Shown in pieces: positions 16,669-25,032 of a DNA stretch of 39,983 nt. Source of the DNA: Snodgrassella alvi (GTDB lineage Bacteria > Pseudomonadota > Gammaproteobacteria > Burkholderiales > Neisseriaceae). The position numbers were made by a program, and so were the translations under genes. Positions within the stretch are counted from its first letter, which is position 1. Every line of letters starts with the position of its first letter. The notes under the pieces were generated by a model that worked only from the letters and a program-made list of their open reading frames with translations, was not told the DNA's origin and made no database searches. Location of the stretch: the NCBI RefSeq assembly GCF_002777825.1, contig NZ_MEIR01000035.1:1-39983 (forward strand), given 5' to 3'.

Positions 16669-17462
16669 CTACTCATAATCAGGATAGTACCAGAACAACT
16701 GCCCAACCTGCGGCATAGAAGCCTGCGCATTATGGTGCGGCACCACCGGTTCCACTTCATAAGCTAGCCGCCCGGTATTAACAGCCAGCGCAAATTCCTC
16801 TGCCATCATTACCGGATCGCCACTGCGCGAAACCGCCGTATTAAGCAACACACCATCAAAACCCCACTCCATTACCATTGCCGCATGCGAAAGTAGCCCT
16901 AGCCCCGCATCCACCAGTAGCGGAATATCCGGCAAACGTTCACGCAACACATGCAGCGCATATTCATGCACCGACCCCAGACCAGTGCCAATCAGAGCAA
17001 CCCACGGCATCAAAGCCCCACAACCAACATCCAGCAAACGGTGGCAGGCAATCAAATCTTCCGCTCAATAAGGCAATACTTTGAAACCATCCTTAATCAG
17101 AATATCCGCCGCGTGTACTAACTGAAATACATCCGGCTGTAAAGTATCATCATCGCCAATCAGTTCCAGCTTGATCCAGTCAGTGTCAAATACCTCGCGC
17201 GCAATCTGCGCCGTAGTCACCGCCTCTTCCACACTTAGACAACCGGCGGTATTAGGAAGAATAAGCAAAGCCAGCTCCTGCAATAACCACCATAAACCCT
17301 AACCATGTTCAGCTGAGGTAGCACCCTGCCGGCGCAACGCTACAGTAATCATGACTGGCCGCGCTTTTCTTACTGCTGCACGCAGCACTTCCAGATTAAG
17401 ATAAGAGCAGTGCCCAACAGCAAACGACTATCAAACTACTCATCACAAAGTTGCAAAGCCAT
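16669..17462 (-). pseudogene. thiG: thiG pseudogene (thiazole synthase)
   Basis: ThiG forms the thiazole ring of thiamine. Read on the minus strand from ATG 17462 (good GGGGGAG ribosome-binding site): a short N-terminus with an in-frame TAG, then SRLLLGTAL, then a frameshifted stretch in which ITVALRR is still recognisable, then a clean piece with [16 protein letters not shown] and [12 protein letters not shown] at 17065-17067 sits where thiG normally has Cys (LPYC). The rest is open and recognisable: DVGCGALMPW, IGTGLGS, VDAGLG and VLLNTAVS to the normal end. At least two stops and one or more frameshifts make it non-functional. The conserved body implies fairly recent inactivation. Its partners thiS and thiO upstream are decayed too. 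Confidence 0.88.
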
Positions 17463-17692
17463 AAACCATCTCCCCCTTCATATAAAATTAACCAATATTC
17501 CCAAACAGCCGCACTAAAAACCATCCGCAGTAAAGTATGTTAGATTTTATAATCAAAACAATAACTTTGCACCCATTTCACCTGACAGAACTACATTAAT
17601 ATTGTCACCATACTCCAGCATATACCGAAACAGCCAGAATACTGCTTATTCCGGATACAAAAGCGTGGGCACAGGCAAGAATCAGACAAAGC

Positions 17693-18220
17693 TTACTGGA
17701 ATTCCGGGTCAGATTTCTTGGTCAGGCGGCTACTCAAATCATGGCGGAAAATTTCAATCGTCCACATCCATAGCAGCGTCCCCACCAGCTCAGAGAACAG
17801 CTCATCAAACGGCAGATTCCATAGTGCCGGTGACAGATTCAGTACCGGCAACATCATACCGTGAAACAGAATAGTTACCCCGATACCAAACGCCAGCCCC
17901 TGCCATAGCTTAACTTTGGGAAAAATCTCCGCAGCCATACAATAAATCACTGCCCACACAATTGAAAACAGAATATGCACCACATTGCCGCCCCAGTTCA
18001 CCACCTGATCAGAATAGATGTAAACCATATTGTGCATATCAATACCCATATCCTGAATTATCTGAACCGTAGGAGCCACACGGTTCGGCATACGTGGAGG
18101 CATTACCCCTTCCATACCCGATTTCACAAAAGCTGCAATCAGACCACCCATAATACCGGCCAAAAATGCCACCGCATAATTGCGACTCGCGGGTTGTGTG
18201 CGAGTAAACAGATTAGACAT
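17693..18220 (-). CDS. yagU: YagU-family (DUF1440) inner-membrane protein
   Basis: The 175-aa product matches YagU: an N-terminal helix with AGIMGGLIAAFVKSG, then EGVMPPRMPNRVAP, a middle hydrophobic segment with VHILFSIVWAVIYC, FPKVKLWQGLAFG, and a C-terminal helix with ELVGTLLWMW. About four hydrophobic segments are visible. A good ribosome-binding site (AGAGGAA) precedes the ATG. In E. coli YagU is linked to acid resistance by an unclear mechanism. The gene is intact and sits between the decayed thiS and thiG on the same strand, so it was either inserted into a thi operon or is independent of it; the AT-rich leader to its right could hold its own promoter. Confidence 0.85.
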   Translation of the reverse strand: MSNLFTRTQPASRNYAVAFLAGIMGGLIAAFVKSGMEGVMPPRMPNRVAPTVQIIQDMGIDMHNMVYIYSDQVVNWGGNVVHILFSIVWAVIYCMAAEIFPKVKLWQGLAFGIGVTILFHGMMLPVLNLSPALWNLPFDELFSELVGTLLWMWTIEIFRHDLSSRLTKKSDPEFQ

Positions 18221-18681
18221 AAATTCAATTCCTCTTAATATAATAATAATTGTTATAATTTTTTATTAACTAATTAACAAAATACACTCAAGTGTAAATG
18301 TAGACTAAAGATAAATCCAAGCAGATTTACCCTTTAAATTCTAATATATCGGCTTAATATAACACAGGCAAAAATCTGGATGGCTATCTTACTCATTAGC
18401 ACATTAATTATATTTACAAATAAACCAGCATTATTTTAGAAAATATTTTCAGAAGAAAATATCATTTCATTAAAAAATAAACAGATTAAATTGATTTAAC
18501 AGCAGGTAAACTATCGCTCCCTTACCTGTAAACAAAATATATTCCCGTTTTTATCGGAATGACTGCAACAGAAATACCTGCAAAATCCCATTACACAGGC
18601 AAAGACTGCCACCAGCCAAATAGCAAAAAACCCTGTATTCAAACAGAGCTTGCAGAAACAAATCAGCACAGCAGCCAAATA
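18221..18681. other. Intergenic stretch between yagU and the thiS remnant
   Basis: The 250 bases next to yagU are very AT-rich and probably carry its promoter. Next to thiS (about 18540-18680) the composition is more normal and may be decayed coding sequence, but I recognise nothing. No intact ORF with a start signal is visible. Confidence 0.45.
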
Positions 18682-18875
18682 CTAGCCACCCACTACCGGG
18701 CTAACAATATCTACCCTATCCTGCGGTTGCAAATGGTAGCTTGAATAATACTTTCTGGCGACAAAAGCCGTATTTACCGCAACAGCAAAGGTGCTTCAAG
18801 CATCAGATACTCAACCAGATCAGCGACTGTACAGCCATCAAAAACAACCACATCACCATTAACACAAATATCCAT
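18682..18875 (-). pseudogene. thiS: thiS pseudogene (sulfur carrier protein)
   Basis: ThiS carries sulfur as a C-terminal thiocarboxylate for ThiG. Read on the minus strand from ATG 18875 (ribosome-binding site GGGGAGG): MDICVNGDVVVFDG and TVADLVEYL match ThiS. The frame then hits a TAA. In the shifted frame the rest follows as AVNTAFVAR, LQPQDRVDIVSPVVGG and stop, including the essential Gly-Gly end. One frameshift near 18785 therefore separates two recognisable halves of a normal-sized gene. It begins 16 bases after the thiO stop, as in a thi operon. It is too short and broken to appear as an ORF. Confidence 0.85.
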
Positions 18876-18891
18876 CAACTGCCTCCCCGTT

Positions 18892-19978
18892 CTAACTTAC
18901 AGGCAAAACATTAATATGATAGCAAGCCTGCGCACTAGGCAATGACTGTTGTTGCATTAAAGTCTGCAATACACCCACTGTAGCAATACTCACCGCAGGC
19001 GAAATCATAAAACCATGCCGAAACAGACCATTAACCATTACAATACGATTCTGTGTATCATAGCGAATTTCCGAGATTTCATGATTAAGCGTAGAACGCA
19101 GCTCAGCCATACTTTCCAGAATCCGTGCCTCTCCAAAAGCCGGATGAACTGAATACAGAGCAGACATCAGCTCCAGCCCACTGCGGACACTCAGATTACT
19201 GTTATCTTCACTTTCAATCTGCATCGCCCCGACAACAAACAACTTATCCTGCTTGGGCGCAATATAAATAGGATAGCGCGGATGCAATACCCGCACCGGC
19301 CGGTAAAGCTCAATATCCGGTGCATACAGGCGCAACACCTCTCCCCGCACCCCACGTAAACGGCTTTGACCGTGACTATTCCAGTTACCTTTGCCACCGT
19401 AGCCGCGACAATCCAGCGTCCAGTGAACCAGAGCAGCACATTCCGCCAGATCGCTGCTGCGCCTCCAAATGGCAGCTTACCTGCTGCCGGTCAAGCACAT
19501 CCGCCAGAGCCAGCAGAGTTTGACGATTATCCAACTGCCCTTCAGTGGGTAGAAACAAACCTTGCTGAAAACGTCCAGACAACTGTGGCTCGTGTTCACT
19601 AATTTCCTGATTACGCCATACCTGCCAGACACTACTGTCCTGGTGGGCACGTTGCAAATGCTGGGAAAACTGCTTGGCCAAAGCATGATCCTGCGGATGC
19701 CACACAATCAGCGAACCATTTTGCTGCATGAATACCAGTGTCGGAAACGAATCCACCCACTGATGCCAGATGGGCAGACTGGCATAGCCCAGTTATACCA
19801 CCAGCAGCGTTGCTTCCACCGCTTCAGCCGTAGGTGCCAGCATCGCGGCAGCAGCATCTTCACCATTACGCTTACCAGCATTGAACAATACCACCTTACA
19901 GCCCTGATCTGCCAATAACTATGCAGTCAGGCAACCCAACAAACCACCTCCCAGTACCGCAACATCATATTGTTTCAT
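18892..19978 (-). pseudogene. thiO: thiO pseudogene (glycine oxidase, thiamine biosynthesis)
   Basis: ThiO is an FAD-dependent oxidase that makes iminoglycine for ThiG. From ATG 19978 the N-terminus reads MKQYDVAVLGGGLLGCLTA (the FAD-binding GxGxxG-type motif), interrupted by a TAG. A TAA follows soon after (near 19795). The frame is then open through SFPTLVFMQQNG and GLFLPTEGQLDN until a frameshift near 19450. The C-terminal half continues in another frame: RGYGGKGNW, VRGEVLRLYAPD, YPIYIAPK and GLFRHGFMISPAV to a TAG at 18892. Two stops and one frameshift inactivate an otherwise well-conserved gene. It heads the decayed thiO-thiS-thiG series. Confidence 0.87.
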
Positions 19979-20152
19979 TGTGCACCTATTTTCCTTGATC
20001 TGAATCTGTATCCAGTTCATATCGGCCTGCATCCTGTAGCGCCAGCAATCAATCCACACAAAACATTACACAGCACTCAACCATTCATTTCTTGAACAAA
20101 TCCACTCCAGCAGGTATAACCCCCATATTACTCATAATAGGTATACACCACC

Positions 20153-20425
20153 ATGGCCAAGGTTTTTCCGTTACATCCCAAACATCCCGAACGAATCTGT
20201 TGGGGCTGCGACAAATACTGCCGTGCCGATGACCTGCAATGCGGTAACGGCTGCATCCGCATCCCTCACCCCTGTGAAGATTTCGGCGAACAGTGGTATC
20301 TGGATGGAGACTGGTCCGGCCTGCTCTCCGACAAACAGCTCGCACAAATTGCTACCGCCAGTAAACCATCTGCGCCAGAAATCAAAGCACAAAAACCCCA
20401 CATCAAACTGGCATTAAAAAAATAG
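20153..20425 (+). CDS. DUF3079 family protein
   Basis: The 90-aa protein starts MAKVFPLHPKHPERICWGCD, the hallmark of DUF3079, a small family of proteobacterial proteins of unknown function. Four cysteines (CWGCDKYC, then LQCGNGC and HPC further on) form a probable metal-binding cluster, and GEQWYLDGDW is the conserved second half. The C-terminus is Lys/Ala-rich and probably loose. The ribosome-binding site is weak. It stands alone between the divergent thiO remnant and a long AT-rich gap. Confidence 0.82.
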   Translation: MAKVFPLHPKHPERICWGCDKYCRADDLQCGNGCIRIPHPCEDFGEQWYLDGDWSGLLSDKQLAQIATASKPSAPEIKAQKPHIKLALKK

Positions 20426-20921
20426 CTCAGCCCTAATGTAACAGCAAACACACCTTGCTGTCAGAACCTATATCGCAAAAAAAAACAAATTCATTAATCC
20501 AGCTCATAATATTAACGCGCAAACAGCAGATAGCAGTCTGAATAGATTTAAAATTAATCGCCTTTAATATAAACCTGATAAATATTAATTAAAATCAAAT
20601 AGACAAACAGCAACCAATCAACACAAAAGCACAAAGCAAACAAATAGAGGCATCATAAGCAATAACTGCACCGCAGCAGATAGTGCCTGTACAACACACC
20701 ATAAAATAATTCAGCACACCGGTGCTGCAAATTTAAAAATAACCAACGTAAGGCTCAAGCTTACCGCATGATAAACTTATCATAATAATAGACTTATTTC
20801 AGCAGCACTGGCACCCGAAACAATATTAATCGCAACAAACAGCTAAATTAGTGACAATAAATAACACCAGCCGGCACACGCTAAAATTACTTTTAACCAA
20901 ACAGTACAACAGATAAAAATA
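20426..20921. other. A/C-rich intergenic stretch
   Basis: No gene is visible. The + strand is markedly rich in A and C (in 20581-20640, 12 C against 4 G), matching the strand bias of noncoding DNA throughout the window. No clear terminator for the DUF3079 gene is seen. Confidence 0.5.
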
Positions 20922-20949
20922 AATCGCCTACAAAAATCCGCAGGCGAAT
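20922..20949 (-). terminator. Terminator on the minus strand after the small Cys-containing ORF
   Basis: On the minus strand the stem TCGCCTGC / GTAGGCGA (one G-U pair) has an 8-base loop and is followed by TTTATTTTT. It ends a minus-strand transcript that begins after the pta terminator, which supports a small gene or RNA in between. Confidence 0.65.
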
Positions 20950-20977
20950 ATCAAATACTATATCCTCTAGTTTTAGA

Positions 20978-21160
20978 TTATGCCTCTGTATTCTTGGCCT
21001 TTTCCAGACGAAATGTCTGCGTTACAAACTGTAATTTATGAACACAGTTTTGGCAATAGCCAGTAAAATTACAACAACAAAAGACAATAATCATCTTATT
21101 TTTCTTAAATATTATTATTAATATTGCACAAAAAATCAGATTAACAAATTTTCTTGCCAT
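20978..21160 (-). CDS. Small Cys-containing ORF of unknown function, 60 aa
   Basis: The ORF encodes a hydrophobic N-terminus (VNLIFCAILIIIF) followed by a cysteine-dense stretch (IVFCCCNFTGYCQNC) and a charged tail. It has no clear ribosome-binding site. It begins 15 bases after the pta terminator stem and ends 29 bases before another minus-strand terminator. It may be a real small membrane-anchored protein, or the transcript may be a small RNA and the ORF a coincidence. Confidence 0.3.
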   Translation of the reverse strand: MARKFVNLIFCAILIIIFKKNKMIIVFCCCNFTGYCQNCVHKLQFVTQTFRLEKAKNTEA

Positions 21161-21164
21161 ATAA

Positions 21165-21204
21165 GCAACAAAATCGGGCAGATGACATAACCATCACCTG
21201 CCCG
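21165..21204 (-). terminator. Rho-independent terminator of pta
   Basis: On the minus strand an 11-bp stem (CGGGCAGGTGA / TCATCTGCCCG, one G-U pair) with an 8-base loop is followed by ATTTTG. It lies 30 bases after the pta stop. Confidence 0.75.
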
Positions 21205-21233
21205 TACCATACAAAACCGGATGCAATAATCCG

Positions 21234-22934
21234 TTAGCTCATCTGTACCGCCTGAATTGCCGTCAGAGCAACAGTATAGACAATATCTTCAATCAGAGCG
21301 CCACGAGACAAATCGTTTACCGGTTTGTTCAGACCTTGCAACATCGGCCCAACACTCAGCACATGAGCACTGCGCTGAACCGCCTTATAAGTTGTATTAC
21401 CAGTATTCAAATCAGGGAATACAAATACCGTTGCCTGACCTGCTACCTTACTGTCAGGAGCTTTCTGCCGGCCCACGCTCGGTACACTGGCCGCATCATA
21501 CTGCAAAGGTCCGTCAATATGCAGATCAGGACGTTTTTGCTGTGCCAGCTTAGTTGCAGCAGTAACCGTTTCCACATCAGCACCACTGCCTGATGAACCA
21601 GTAGAATAAGAAATCATCGCCACTTTTGGTTCAATACCAAATGCTTTAGCAGAATCAGCAGACTGAATAGCAATATCAGCCAGTTGCTCGGCAGTAGGAT
21701 TCGGATTTACCGCACAATCACCATATACCAGCACCTGATCCGGCATCAGCATAAAGAATACACTGGATACCAGACTGGCACCCGGTGCAGTTTTAATCAG
21801 TTGCAAGGCCGGACGAATAGTATTGGCTGTAGTATGCACAGCGCCTGATACCAAACCATCCACGTCACCTGTTGCCAGCATCATAGTACCCAGTACCACT
21901 GTATCCTGTAACTGTTCAGCCGCCTGTTCCGCAGTCAACCCCTTACTCTTTCTCAGCTCTACCATCGGAGCAACATAACGTTCACGGATACTGTCAGGGT
22001 CAATGATTTCCAGCGAAGCTGGTAAAGTGATTCCTTTAGCCTGCGCCACTTCTTCCACTTCTGCTTTTTTAGCCAGCAACACACAGCGGGCAATACCTTT
22101 ATTTTCACAAATGGCAGCCGCAGCAATCGTACGTGGTTCATTACCTTCAGGCAGAACAATGCGTTTATTCGCAGCACGGGCACGTGCCATCATCTGATAG
22201 CGGAATGCTGCCGGTGCCAAATGTTCTGCTACCGGTTTAGCCAGTTCCGCGCAAAGCAGCTCGGCGTTTAACTGAGCAGCCACAGCTTTAGCCACATCCT
22301 GAGCCTGCGCTACTTCGACACCAGCAGGTGCGGCAGTAACCACACCAATACATTCAAGCTTTGTACCATGTGCAGCCAGTGCCGCCTGCACTTCTGCGGC
22401 AAAACCGGCAGCCGGTGCAGTTTGGGCATCAACAGTTAAAATAAAGCCACTGATTTCGGTATGGCCATGTGCATAATCATGTAAAACCAATTGCAACTGA
22501 GTAGCCACCGCAGCAGGTGTTTGGTCTGCCACAGCAGCCACCAGAATCACCCGTGCATTCAGTGCTGCCGCAATCTTCACATTTTGTGCAGGCAGGTAAG
22601 TCCGGCCTGCTTCAGGCACAGCACCCTCAACCACCACCACATCGTGTCTGGCTTCAGCCATCTGGTGGAAAGCAGCCACAAACTCTTCTACCGCATCATC
22701 TGCCTGTCCCTGATACACACGCTCATCCAGATTCGCCAGCGACAGTGGTGCAGGCAAATTTTGCTGTAATACAGTTTGCACCAACGCAGATGTATTATCC
22801 GCAGCCACATCCGCAACAACTGGTTTGAAATACAGCGGCACATGTCCGGCCTGCACAAAAGCCTGTGCTACACCCAAACCTACCGCAGTCAGACCTGTTT
22901 GAGCTCCGGTTGGCACCAGCAAAAATTGCGACAT
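21234..22934 (-). CDS. pta: Phosphate acetyltransferase
   Basis: Pta interconverts acetyl-CoA and acetyl phosphate in overflow metabolism and acetate use. The 566-aa protein has an N-terminal P-loop-like regulatory domain ([14 protein letters not shown], residues 5-18) and a C-terminal PTA/PTB catalytic domain from about 240. There the family signatures [31 protein letters not shown] and [12 protein letters not shown] are visible. It is shorter than the E. coli enzyme (714 aa), so the middle region is reduced. A good ribosome-binding site (AAAGGGA) precedes the ATG. ackA is not adjacent. The gene is monocistronic by its terminator. Confidence 0.95.
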   Translation of the reverse strand: MSQFLLVPTGAQTGLTAVGLGVAQAFVQAGHVPLYFKPVVADVAADNTSALVQTVLQQNLPAPLSLANLDERVYQGQADDAVEEFVAAFHQMAEARHDVVVVEGAVPEAGRTYLPAQNVKIAAALNARVILVAAVADQTPAAVATQLQLVLHDYAHGHTEISGFILTVDAQTAPAAGFAAEVQAALAAHGTKLECIGVVTAAPAGVEVAQAQDVAKAVAAQLNAELLCAELAKPVAEHLAPAAFRYQMMARARAANKRIVLPEGNEPRTIAAAAICENKGIARCVLLAKKAEVEEVAQAKGITLPASLEIIDPDSIRERYVAPMVELRKSKGLTAEQAAEQLQDTVVLGTMMLATGDVDGLVSGAVHTTANTIRPALQLIKTAPGASLVSSVFFMLMPDQVLVYGDCAVNPNPTAEQLADIAIQSADSAKAFGIEPKVAMISYSTGSSGSGADVETVTAATKLAQQKRPDLHIDGPLQYDAASVPSVGRQKAPDSKVAGQATVFVFPDLNTGNTTYKAVQRSAHVLSVGPMLQGLNKPVNDLSRGALIEDIVYTVALTAIQAVQMS

Positions 22935-23484
22935 AACTATCCCTTTCGTCTAAATAACACCAGCAGCAACCGCTGCACTTACTTTATCTCTAACGATTAT
23001 AATTTACTTCGTTTCACCATATCACAACCTACATCAACTTTTGCATGAAAAAACATTAATCAGCCGGATATATCCACTTACCACCACCATTCCTGTTATG
23101 ATTTAACTTACCCAATCACCCATTACCTGAATCAGGTATCAAATACGCATGGCAACCCAAGCAATCTTATGTCATTCCATCCGCACAGGTAGCAAGTCAA
23201 ACTAAAAAACAACCATCATCCAAATCTACAAAACAATTTGGCAATAACAACAGCCATGTGAACAGAATACGTAGATAGATCAACTTTCTTAACCGGGCTA
23301 GCAGCCGATCTTTGATATCTATTTCGTATCACAAATTTAGTATTTCAGCATATTCAGGTTTCTATGTACACTCTAGCAGCTAGATCACCCCTGAATTACG
23401 CTAAACATCAATAACGCTTCAATCAAGCCCAATGATATGAAATCAGGGCAATATTAATCTAGCTGTTAGCAAGATACACAAATA
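22935..23484. other. Intergenic stretch upstream of pta
   Basis: The part next to pta should contain its promoter. The rest has scattered short open stretches but no start signals, no recognisable product and no repeat. It borders a decayed gene on the right. Confidence 0.45.
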
Positions 23485-24360
23485 ATGAAAAAAAATTTTT
23501 ATATGCTATTGCATTTACTTTTCTCATCTTATGTTCTTTATATTTATATAGCGAAGTTGCTATAGACAAATTAACCACCGAAAAAAATTTTCTGAAAGCG
23601 TCCGCAGATAGGACAAGCCGATTAAAAACAGTGGGCACTTTTTTAAAGCCCCCACTGGAATTGCATTCGATAATACAGGCGCAATGTATGTCACCAATCG
23701 GTCTGGCGACTCGGTTACTAAGATTAAAGCCAGTGGTGAGCATGAAACCGTCTATACAGATATTTCTGCTCCTGCCAGCATTCCGATTGATGCTGATGAT
23801 AATATCTACATCTCCTCATATCATGATAATTACATTTTAAAAATAACCACTAACGGAAAGTCTCAAAAAATTTCAGATGGCTACCACACACCAACAGGCA
23901 TTGCTTTTTCTAACTCAGGAAAATTACTTATTACTAATTGATCAAGCGGGGAAATTATTGCGCTGGATTTAAAAAGTGGCAGCAAAGAAATTGTGGCACA
24001 AGGATTATCCACACCCGTTGGTGTGACACAATTACCCGACAACAGTCTGGTTGTTTCCCAGTATAGTGGCCGCCTGACTTTGATCCAGCACAATGGTAAA
24101 CAAACAGAACTAGGCGCAGACTTCAAGCGCCCCGGCGTAGGTATCGTTACCATTGCGCCAAATGTTGTGCCGTGATTGACAACGGTGCTGATATGGTACG
24201 AAGAGTTGATATAAAAACAAAAACCGTAAGAACTATAGTTTCATCTTTGCCCGGTGCAGTTGCATTAGCTTTTCATAACAATCATTACTATATTGACACA
24301 TTGCAGGATGGATCTGTTTATATGTTTAGCAATAATTATAAAAAAAAAGATCACTTATAA
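23485..24360 (+). pseudogene. NHL/SMP-30-like beta-propeller protein, pseudogene
   Basis: A start is visible at 23485: MKKNFYMLLHLLFSSYVLYI, a signal-like segment. A TAG and a frame change follow. In the second frame the propeller repeats are clear: PTGIAFDNTGAMYVTN, PIDADDNIYISSYHDN, PTGIAFSNSGKLLITN, then TGA at 23939-23941. The same frame goes on with TPVGVTQLPDNSLVVSQYSG until a TGA at about 24175. The last repeat (VIDNGADMVRRVD, FHNNHYYIDTLQDGS) is in a third frame and ends at 24360. Such proteins are secreted six-bladed propellers (virginiamycin B lyase-like or NHL). Two stops and two frameshifts inactivate it. A minus-strand ORF across the start is only its shadow. Confidence 0.8.
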
Positions 24361-24361
24361 C

Positions 24362-24526
24362 TCTACCGCTATTAATATTTATTTCAGCATAGTAAGGTTT
24401 ATCGAAAGAGACATTGGGTAAAGATTTTGTTAACAACTCAATTTTTTGTCTACAACCACATCCAATAAGTGAAAAAACTAAAAATAAGTTAATGATTAAA
24501 ATTAAATAATATCGTCATCTTTTCAT
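24362..24526 (-). pseudogene. Truncated lipoprotein gene, N-terminal remnant
   Basis: From ATG 24526 the minus strand reads MKR, a TGA at codon 4, then RYYLILIINLFLVFSLIGCGC, a lipoprotein signal with lipobox LIGC. SLPNVSFDKPYYAEI follows, and the sequence then runs into the 3' end of the NHL remnant and loses coding character. No alternative start lies downstream of the TGA. It is therefore both nonsense-mutated and truncated. I infer a former small lipoprotein; its function is not visible. Confidence 0.45.
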
Positions 24527-24628
24527 ATAATTTATTGAGATTAATTGAATAATTTATTAAAAAAAGTAACCACATAATCACTCATTAAGCTGATTATCAT
24601 CTCAGGCTATTAAACATAGTAAGCTGAT

Positions 24629-24669
24629 ATTAAAAAAAACTTAGATTGCTTACATAGCCAATCTAAGTT
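24629..24669 (-). terminator. Rho-independent terminator on the minus strand
   Basis: On the minus strand an 11-bp perfect stem AACTTAGATTG / CAATCTAAGTT with a 10-base loop is followed by TTTTTTAATATC. It could end read-through from the lipoprotein gene at 25033-26448 or from the remnant at 24718-24909. Confidence 0.78.
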
Positions 24670-24717
24670 CACAATTAAATTCAAAATACACCCTAAAAAT
24701 TAGAACACCAATGTTTT

Positions 24718-24909
24718 CTAACCAGAATGCGGCATAAGTAAATTCCAAAAACCTAACAGTATCATTTGGCCTAACACAGCTACACCCCCATTAGTGCCCA
24801 CAATGGGGATTGACATGCCGGTAAAACTAGCGCACCAGAAATTCCTTGTGCCCAGTTAACGTATACCGACTTAAAAATTCTGTATAAAAAAGTAACACCG
24901 TCTTCAGAG
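24718..24909 (-). pseudogene. Membrane-protein remnant of unknown family
   Basis: The minus strand reads EDGVTFLYRIFKSVYVNWAQ and GISGALVL, then after a one-base frame change TGMSIPIVGTNGGVAVLG and QMILLGFWNLLMPHSG with a stop at 24718. The Gly-rich and hydrophobic pattern looks like genuine coding sequence for a small membrane protein or the end of a larger one. No start is visible. I do not recognise the family. Confidence 0.35.
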
Positions 24910-25032
24910 GCTATTGCTATCAAAGTTATCACCAACCAAAACCCTGTCTGACTGAGACTTCAATACACACCATCATCTGGTAAGCTGTGCAGACAAACAT
25001 CTGCCAATCTAAAGGTGGCCGTCATCCGCGTG

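Noticed and set aside
17065-17067. In-frame TGA of thiG read as selenocysteine
   Set aside because: The TGA replaces a conserved Cys codon, which is suggestive, but the gene also has a TAG and frameshifts in its N-terminal part and its partners thiS and thiO are broken. A nonsense mutation is the simpler reading.
19979-20150. TPP riboswitch upstream of thiO
   Set aside because: A stretch on the minus strand (ATGAACTGGATACAGATTC, then AAGGAAAA) faintly resembles a thi box, but the conserved CTGAGA element and the paired helices are not visible. At most it is a decayed remnant.
23459-23743. 94-codon minus-strand ORF
   Set aside because: It is antisense to the start of the NHL pseudogene, whose + strand frames give clear propeller repeats; the minus frame has no such features.
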